From positions 1 to 64,000 of the forward strand of contig CAJWZE010000004.1 in assembly GCA_913049845.1 (NCBI GenBank): a stretch of DNA of 64,000 nucleotides, in the 5' to 3' direction. This document shows, piece by piece, positions 59,214 to 64,000 of the stretch. The position numbers and the translations under genes are program-made. Every line of letters starts with the position of its first letter. Position 1 is the stretch's first letter. Under the pieces are notes generated by a model, which had not been told where the DNA came from, ran no database searches, and saw only the letters and a program-made list of their open reading frames with translations. This DNA is from an uncultured Cryomorphaceae bacterium. Lineage in GTDB: Bacteria > Bacteroidota > Bacteroidia > Flavobacteriales > Schleiferiaceae.

Positions 59214-60539
59214 TTATCCGAATAATGCGCGAATTACGTCATTGCCGTTAGCGAAAATGAGCAATGCGAGGAGCAAGAAGAACCCGATTATCTGGGCAAT
59301 CTCGAGTACTTTGATTGAAGGCTTCTTACCGGTAATCATCTCTATTACTGTGAATACGACATGGCCGCCATCCAGCGCTGGAATCGGCAAGATGTTCAAG
59401 AATCCTAGCATGATACTTAGGAAGGCAGTAAACTCCCAAAAATGTTTCCAATCCCAAGCCTTTTCGTATTGCTGCAGGATGGTTAAGAAACCACCTACTT
59501 CCTTATATGCTTCTGTTTTAGGGTTGAAGATGAGTTTGAATTGACGAATGTATCCGTCTAATTTGGCAACAACTTCGTTACCCGCACCGCCAATGGCTGA
59601 AGTAAAATTGTATTTTTTGTTTTTAATCTCGTAGTATTTGAATACTGCAGTGGTATTATACACGTTCAATCGACCTGATTCAGGAAGTTTGAAAGTCAAT
59701 GTATCTGCTTTCCCATCGCGGAAGTATGTGAGATACACTTCTTTTCCGGCATAATCTGGTAGCGTCGATTTGTATTGGTCAAAAAACAACATTTCTTGAC
59801 CGTTCAAGCCCACAATACTATCGCCTACTTGCAAGCCGAGAGATTCTCCGAAGCTATTCTCAGCAAAGGAGCCTACCACATAGGGCATACGAGGCTTAAT
59901 TAAACCCGGGAATTTTTTCTCCTTAATCATCTTCTCAATAAATTCCACAGCGATTGGTATACGAACTTCTCTGCCGTCTCTTTCAACCACAATGTCTTCG
60001 CCTTGGCTCAAAAGTATTTCCAGAGCTGTTTCACTGTAGCTTTCTGGCGTGTAGTCGCCGATTCGTAGAACTTTATCGCCGTTCTCAAGACCCATTTCTA
60101 GACCTATTTCATTGGTCCATATTCCATTGACTAAGGAGTCATTTGGCAAGTAATCTTTACCGTAGTTCATCAAAAGAAATACATAGATGAAATAAGCAGT
60201 TAGGAAGTTCATAAATACTCCACCGGTCAACACTATAATACGCTGCCATGCTGGTTTTGCACGGAATTCCCATTCTTCCGCTTCCTCACCCAAGTTTTCG
60301 GTGTCCATGCTTTCGTCTACCATTCCTTCGATCTTTACATAACCGCCTAATGGAATCCATCCAATTCCCCACTCTGTTTCTCCAATTTGCTTTTTCAGTA
60401 GCGAAAACTTATAGTCAAAGAAGAGGTAGAACTTAGACACCTTGACACCAAAGTATTTGGCGGGCAAAAAGTGTCCGAATTCGTGAATAACAATAAGTAA
60501 AGAAAGTCCCAATAGGAACTGTGCGATTTGGATCAGCAT
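59214..60539 (-). CDS. rseP: RIP metalloprotease RseP (site-2 protease)
   Basis: An inner-membrane zinc protease that cleaves within membranes, as in the sigma-E-type stress cascade. The metal site VIHEFGHFLPAKYFG (HExxH) begins at residue 19, and NILPIPALDGGHVVFTVIEMITG provides the third ligand. There is an internal PDZ domain (FAENSFGESLGLQVGDSIVGLNGQEM) and TMs (FMNFLTAYFIYVFLLM, IIGFFLLLALLIFANG). Length 441 residues is normal. It lies immediately before paaD. Its anti-sigma substrate is not in the window. Confidence 0.93.
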   Translation of the reverse strand: MLIQIAQFLLGLSLLIVIHEFGHFLPAKYFGVKVSKFYLFFDYKFSLLKKQIGETEWGIGWIPLGGYVKIEGMVDESMDTENLGEEAEEWEFRAKPAWQRIIVLTGGVFMNFLTAYFIYVFLLMNYGKDYLPNDSLVNGIWTNEIGLEMGLENGDKVLRIGDYTPESYSETALEILLSQGEDIVVERDGREVRIPIAVEFIEKMIKEKKFPGLIKPRMPYVVGSFAENSFGESLGLQVGDSIVGLNGQEMLFFDQYKSTLPDYAGKEVYLTYFRDGKADTLTFKLPESGRLNVYNTTAVFKYYEIKNKKYNFTSAIGGAGNEVVAKLDGYIRQFKLIFNPKTEAYKEVGGFLTILQQYEKAWDWKHFWEFTAFLSIMLGFLNILPIPALDGGHVVFTVIEMITGKKPSIKVLEIAQIIGFFLLLALLIFANGNDVIRALFG

Positions 60540-60628
60540 GCCGAAGAGCTTTTATTTAAGCTGTAAAAGTAACGCCTCGATGCTTAGAGTGTTTACCCTT
60601 AAACAGTATTAGCCACTAAAAAAGGTTT

Positions 60629-61828
60629 TTAAAATGTATTTTCTATCACGCCAAGCTCTTTGCCCACTTTAGTAAACGCAGCAATAGCGCGGTCTAAATG
60701 GCCTTTGTTATGACCAGCGCTCAACTGAACACGGATACGCGCTTGCTCTTTGGGCACTACTGGGTAAAAGAATCCGATGACGTAAATACCTTCCTTTAAT
60801 AGACGATCGGCAAACTCTTGGCTTAGCGCTGCATCGTATAACATTATAGGGATAATAGCGCTCTCCCCGTCTTTGTAATCAAATCCCGCAGCTTTGACAC
60901 CTTCCTTGAAGTAATTAATGTTCCACTCAAGCTTATCGCGCAATTCTGTGCTTTCGCTGAGAAGATTGAAGACTTCAATGGAAGCACCCACAATAGTAGG
61001 CGCCAACGAGTTTGAGAATAAATACGGTCTCGATTTTTGACGAAGCATCTCAATAATCTCCTTACGGCCTGTAGTAAAACCACCCATAGCACCGCCCAAG
61101 GCTTTACCGAGGGTCCCAGTAATGATGTCTACACGACCAAGTACATTTTTAAGCTCTATTGTACCTCGACCAGTTTTGCCAATAAATCCGGTGGCATGAC
61201 ATTCGTCTACCATCACCAAGGCGTTATACTTTTCAGCGAGGTCACAAATCTTGTCCAATTGTGCTACATAGCCGTCCATTGAGAACACGCCGTCGGTTAC
61301 GATAATTTTGAATCGGGCGCCGTCGGCAGCCTGAAGTTGTTTTTCAAGATCTGCGATGTCATTGTTGGCGTAGCGGAACCTTGCAGCCTTACATAAGCGA
61401 ACGCCGTCAATTATAGACGCGTGGTTCAAGCTGTCCGAAATGATGGCATCTGCGGCAGTCAACAGGGGCTCAAATACTCCGCCATTGGCGTCAAAAGCCG
61501 CTGCATACAGAATGGTATCTTCCGTATGGAGGAATTTGGCAATTTTCGCCTCGAGTTCCTTGTGAATGTCCTGCGTACCGCATATAAAGCGCACTGAACT
61601 CATTCCAAAGCCGTGTGTTTCGAGCGTTTTGTGTGCTGCTTCAAGTACGCGCGGGTGTGAGCTAAGCCCGAGGTAATTGTTAGCACAGAAGTTTAATACC
61701 TCCGCTCCCTCTGTGGTATTAATTACCGCATCTTGAGGAGTAGTAATAATGCGCTCTCTTTTGAACAGGCCTGCTTTTTCTATATTGGCCAATTCTTTTT
61801 GTAAGTGGTCTTTTAGGTCTCCGTACAT
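60629..61828 (-). CDS. kbl: Glycine C-acetyltransferase (2-amino-3-ketobutyrate CoA ligase)
   Basis: A PLP-dependent alpha-oxoamine synthase, which cleaves 2-amino-3-oxobutyrate with CoA to glycine and acetyl-CoA in threonine breakdown. The 399 residues have the Kbl features: [60 protein letters not shown] and the PLP lysine in [17 protein letters not shown]. No threonine dehydrogenase is adjacent. It starts at ATG 61828, 29 nt after the stop of the TIM-barrel gene upstream. Confidence 0.94.
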   Translation of the reverse strand: MYGDLKDHLQKELANIEKAGLFKRERIITTPQDAVINTTEGAEVLNFCANNYLGLSSHPRVLEAAHKTLETHGFGMSSVRFICGTQDIHKELEAKIAKFLHTEDTILYAAAFDANGGVFEPLLTAADAIISDSLNHASIIDGVRLCKAARFRYANNDIADLEKQLQAADGARFKIIVTDGVFSMDGYVAQLDKICDLAEKYNALVMVDECHATGFIGKTGRGTIELKNVLGRVDIITGTLGKALGGAMGGFTTGRKEIIEMLRQKSRPYLFSNSLAPTIVGASIEVFNLLSESTELRDKLEWNINYFKEGVKAAGFDYKDGESAIIPIMLYDAALSQEFADRLLKEGIYVIGFFYPVVPKEQARIRVQLSAGHNKGHLDRAIAAFTKVGKELGVIENTF

Positions 61829-61857
61829 CTAGCTTGTATTTGGGTGTTGTCTTTTGC

Positions 61858-62766
61858 TTATTTCATAAAAGGCTGTTCTACCGCCCAATCGATGCTTTCT
61901 TTTAAGCAATCTAATGCGCGGTCGGCACTACAAACATCTTGTTCAATATAATAGTGTTTCATACCGCTTAGTTCAGCGTTTGCAAAAACTCGTTTCCAAT
62001 CAATCACACCTTGTCCTACAGGAACTTGATTCAAAGTGTCGGGAGCAAAATCCTTTACATGCCAAAGCGGGAACATGCCCGGGTATTTCTCAAACCATTT
62101 CACAGGGTCTTCGCCGGCAAAGGCCAACCAGTGTATGTCCATTTCAAATACAACGCCTTCTCCTTTTAAATTTTTGATGAGGTAGTCGTAAGGAACAGTG
62201 CCATTTTCGAGTGGTTGAAATTCAAATTCATGATTGTGCCAAGCAGCCACCATGCCGCGCTCTTTACAAGCCGTGCCCAAAGCTTTCAGGTAATTTATCA
62301 AGTGCTCATAGCCTTCAGCATTCCTCCAAGCCTCGCTCATCCACGGGATGACAACCCATTTCTGACCTAAAGCTTCAGCGGCATTTATAATATCTGGGAT
62401 GGTAGAAGTGTCTAACGTACCCACTTCATTCATAGCCAATTGCGTTGGCATATAATGCCCGCTCGGTGAACTTAACGAAGCACAGTCAATGGTCATCTTA
62501 AACTTCTCGGGACCTTGTCCAAAGAAGGATCCCCCCTTGTAGCCAAATGACTCTACTTGAACATAGCCCATCTTTCGTGTGGCTTGTAACGCTTCTTCAA
62601 TAGCCGAATCACTAACCATTTCTTCGCGAATGGTGTAAAGCTGATAACCCTTCTTGTAGGTCTCCATAGTCTGAGTTTCTCCTAAAGTAGGGTCAGAAGT
62701 ACTGTTATTACAGGCGATTAGGGTTGCAGCTCCCAAAAATGCGGCCGCGAAAGCGTTGGTTTTCAT
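61858..62766 (-). CDS. Sugar phosphate isomerase/epimerase-like TIM-barrel lipoprotein
   Basis: This 302-residue lipoprotein (MKTNAFAAAFLGAATLIAC) is an exported xylose-isomerase-like barrel: YQLYTIREEMVSDSAIEEAL, VAAWHNHEFEFQPLENG (His/Glu), VVFEMDIHWLAFAGEDPV (Asp/His), PLWHVKDFAP (His) and HYYIEQDVCS (Glu). The superfamily works on sugars and inositols. A lipidated form implies a periplasmic or surface role, like the Tat-signal Hyi-like protein at 30 kb. It is divergent from the S4 gene with a 53-bp gap. It may belong to keto-glycoside metabolism along with the SusC-type gene at 63.4 kb. Confidence 0.85.
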   Translation of the reverse strand: MKTNAFAAAFLGAATLIACNNSTSDPTLGETQTMETYKKGYQLYTIREEMVSDSAIEEALQATRKMGYVQVESFGYKGGSFFGQGPEKFKMTIDCASLSSPSGHYMPTQLAMNEVGTLDTSTIPDIINAAEALGQKWVVIPWMSEAWRNAEGYEHLINYLKALGTACKERGMVAAWHNHEFEFQPLENGTVPYDYLIKNLKGEGVVFEMDIHWLAFAGEDPVKWFEKYPGMFPLWHVKDFAPDTLNQVPVGQGVIDWKRVFANAELSGMKHYYIEQDVCSADRALDCLKESIDWAVEQPFMK

Positions 62767-62819
62767 ATTTAGGCATTATTCAGGCCTTAAAATACCCGAA
62801 ATGTTTCAAATTTGCCTTC

Positions 62820-63182
62820 ATGAGAATTGACAAATTTCTTTGGTGTGTCCGTCTTTTTAAAACCCGCAGTATTTCTGTCGATCAGGTGCGTTCTAGTCGC
62901 GTCTTAATGGAGAATGTGACGGTGAAACCGTCTCGTGAGGTTAAAATTGGGGATGAAATCACTATTAAACGCCACGGTTTTGACCAAGTTTTTGAGGTAT
63001 TGTCCATTCCTAAGAGTCGTGTTGGTGCAAAGCTCGTAGAAGAGCTCGTCAAGGATATTACGCCTCAGGATGAGCTAGATAAGCAGGAATTTCTTCGATT
63101 AGCCCACAATGTAACCCGTAAAAAGGGGTTAGGAAGACCTACAAAAAAAGACCGTCGCGATTTGGACGATTTTACGGTCTAA
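62820..63182 (+). CDS. S4-domain RNA-binding protein (Hsp15-like)
   Basis: The track start (62724) runs through the divergent gene; ATG at 62820 (MRIDKFLWCVRLFKTRS) is the conserved start of Hsp15/HslR-like S4 proteins, giving 120 residues. The S4 domain (SISVDQVRSSRVLMENVTVKPSREVKIGDEITI) binds structured RNA; relatives recognise free 50S subunits with stalled nascent chains. The C-terminal helix is basic (RKKGLGRPTKKDRRDLDDF). Confidence 0.9.
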   Translation: MRIDKFLWCVRLFKTRSISVDQVRSSRVLMENVTVKPSREVKIGDEITIKRHGFDQVFEVLSIPKSRVGAKLVEELVKDITPQDELDKQEFLRLAHNVTRKKGLGRPTKKDRRDLDDFTV

Positions 63183-63256
63183 AAGACCTATTTTGGAGCC
63201 TGTTCGGTTTCCTCAGGCATTAATTTTATTGGCTTTATAACGAAAATCAATAATTC

Positions 63257-63275
63257 TGTCCGGTTTTTGTCCGGT
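63257..63275. promoter_or_regulatory. Direct repeat TGTCCGGT x2 upstream of the SusC gene
   Basis: TGTCCGGT occurs at 63257-63264 and again at 63268-63275, an 11-bp period, so both copies face the same side of the helix. It lies 80 bp before the SusC-like ATG. It may be an operator for a regulator of the polysaccharide-utilisation genes. No regulator is seen in the window. Confidence 0.4.
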
Positions 63276-63354
63276 AAGGGTGGTTGTATACCTAAATACA
63301 ATTCAAGACTTTTGAATGTACATCAAACACTTTTAAAATAACTATAAGTCGATC

Positions 63355-64000
63355 ATGATTAACAACAAACACTTAATGTCGCTTGCTGCAACATTCGTTC
63401 TGGTGCTTTCTTCGTTTACGACGAGCGCTCAGTACAAAGGAGTAGTAATGGATGCGGCGGACAACTCACCTTTGCCTGGTGCGGTTGTAAACGCTGGCCA
63501 ACAATCCGCGATGACAGATATGGACGGTCGCTGGTCTCTAGATGTTTCGAAAGGAACGCAAGTATTCATTTCATTCGTTGGGTACGAGAGCAAAAGCATA
63601 ACGCTTTCTGACAACAAGCAAATTATTACAAAACTAAGCTATGATCAAGCTTCATCCACATTGGATGAGGTTGTTGTTGTTGGTTATGGGGTGCAGAAAA
63701 AATCAAACGTAACAGGAGCCATTTCCAGTGTGAAATCTGAAGATCTTGAGGACCTTCAATTACCGCGTATTGAAACCGCTCTCCAAGGCCGTACTTCCGG
63801 GGTAAGTGTTGTTCAAAGTTCAGGTCAGCCTGGTTCAGGTTCGGTCATCCGTATTCGCGGAACGTCTTCAATCAACGGTTCGGATCCGCTTTATGTAGTC
63901 GATGGTGTGATCATCGGTGGAGGAATTGATTTCTTGAACCCTGGTGATATTGAAACAATCGAGGTTTTAAAGGATGCTGCTTCTGCTGCAATCTATGGTG
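63355..64000 (+). CDS. SusC/RagA family TonB-linked outer membrane receptor (3' end outside window)
   Basis: Not in the ORF track because no stop lies in the window. From ATG 63355 a continuous frame of 215 codons begins MINNKHLMSLAATFVLVLSS with a signal peptide ending TTSAQ. It continues with a carboxypeptidase-regulatory-like domain (YKGVVMDAADNSPLPGAVV), the TonB box-like TLDEVVVVGYGVQKKSNVTGA and a plug with LQGRTSGVSVVQSSGQPGSG and VIRIRGTSSINGSDPLYVVDG. These are SusC/RagA signatures. The protein imports oligosaccharide or peptide with a SusD partner, expected just beyond the window. Confidence 0.95.
   Translation, partial: MINNKHLMSLAATFVLVLSSFTTSAQYKGVVMDAADNSPLPGAVVNAGQQSAMTDMDGRWSLDVSKGTQVFISFVGYESKSITLSDNKQIITKLSYDQASSTLDEVVVVGYGVQKKSNVTGAISSVKSEDLEDLQLPRIETALQGRTSGVSVVQSSGQPGSGSVIRIRGTSSINGSDPLYVVDGVIIGGGIDFLNPGDIETIEVLKDAASAAIYG

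Overview
The window is from a Bacteroidota genome, most likely a marine Flavobacteriales member of the Cryomorphaceae/Schleiferiaceae type. The lineage is inferred from gene content. Diagnostic features are type IX secretion (T9SS) sorting domains of both types A and B, a PorP/SprF protein, a PorZ-like propeller protein, GldH, RicT, DUF4837, a SusC/RagA receptor at the right edge, many lipoproteins, and translation starts without clear Shine-Dalgarno sequences. No rRNA, tRNA, CRISPR array, transposase or phage gene was seen.

Layout. (1) 1-4.9 kb: the 3' part of a giant repeat adhesin with a type A sorting tail, followed 2 nt later by an OmpA-like protein and two tandem terminators. (2) 5.0-7.5 kb: a large unrecognised membrane protein with a PKD-like domain. 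(3) 7.6-17.1 kb: sulfate activation (cysC-cysD-cysN), an SLC13/TrkA-C anion permease, a cupin and a nucleotide-sugar dehydrogenase, which together suggest PAPS supply for a sulfated or acidic surface polysaccharide. Between cysC and the permease lie three small tandem genes of unknown function (two are paralogues, one is a basic coiled coil) and a channel-like protein whose pore lacks the K+ selectivity-filter signature. (4) 17.3-20.3 kb: four tandem exported proteins, NTF2/SnoaL-like or probably so. (5) 20.4-27.3 kb: a T9SS operon with a 1559-residue type B adhesin, PorP/SprF, and a PD40-SPOR protein. (6) 27.7-35.3 kb: a divergent sugar-oxidation cluster (gluconate-2-dehydrogenase-subunit-3-like protein, GMC oxidoreductase, two TIM-barrel isomerase-like proteins, MFS transporter, Gfo/Idh/MocA oxidoreductase, DUF1080 lipoprotein). 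It fits a 3-keto-glycoside route of glycan cleavage. A third TIM-barrel lipoprotein at 62 kb and the SusC gene at 63.4 kb may be functionally related. (7) 35.4-41.2 kb: recO, a prohibitin-like protein preceded by strikingly phased A-tracts, a YwaF-like membrane protein, a TonB-receptor-like barrel and a small exported protein. (8) 41.2-47.8 kb: PBP1A-like enzyme, PorZ-like protein, ricT, gldH. (9) 47.8-62.8 kb: a long leftward run with a FAD/Fe-S oxidoreductase, paaH, paaG, DUF4837, a MltD-like transglycosylase, gatA, tatA (58 residues, absent from the ORF track), a fused E1 dehydrogenase, paaD, rseP, kbl and the TIM-barrel lipoprotein. (10) 62.8-64.0 kb: an Hsp15-like S4 protein and the start of a SusC/RagA receptor, cut by the window edge.

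Several track starts were corrected because they used upstream TTG/GTG codons or lay inside a terminator. The most unusual items are the small-gene/channel module at 10.7-13.2 kb, the phased A-tracts at 36.1 kb, a perfect 21-bp inverted repeat inside the cupin gene at 15.7 kb, the probable 3-keto-glycoside cluster, and the three-unit super-repeat of the first adhesin.
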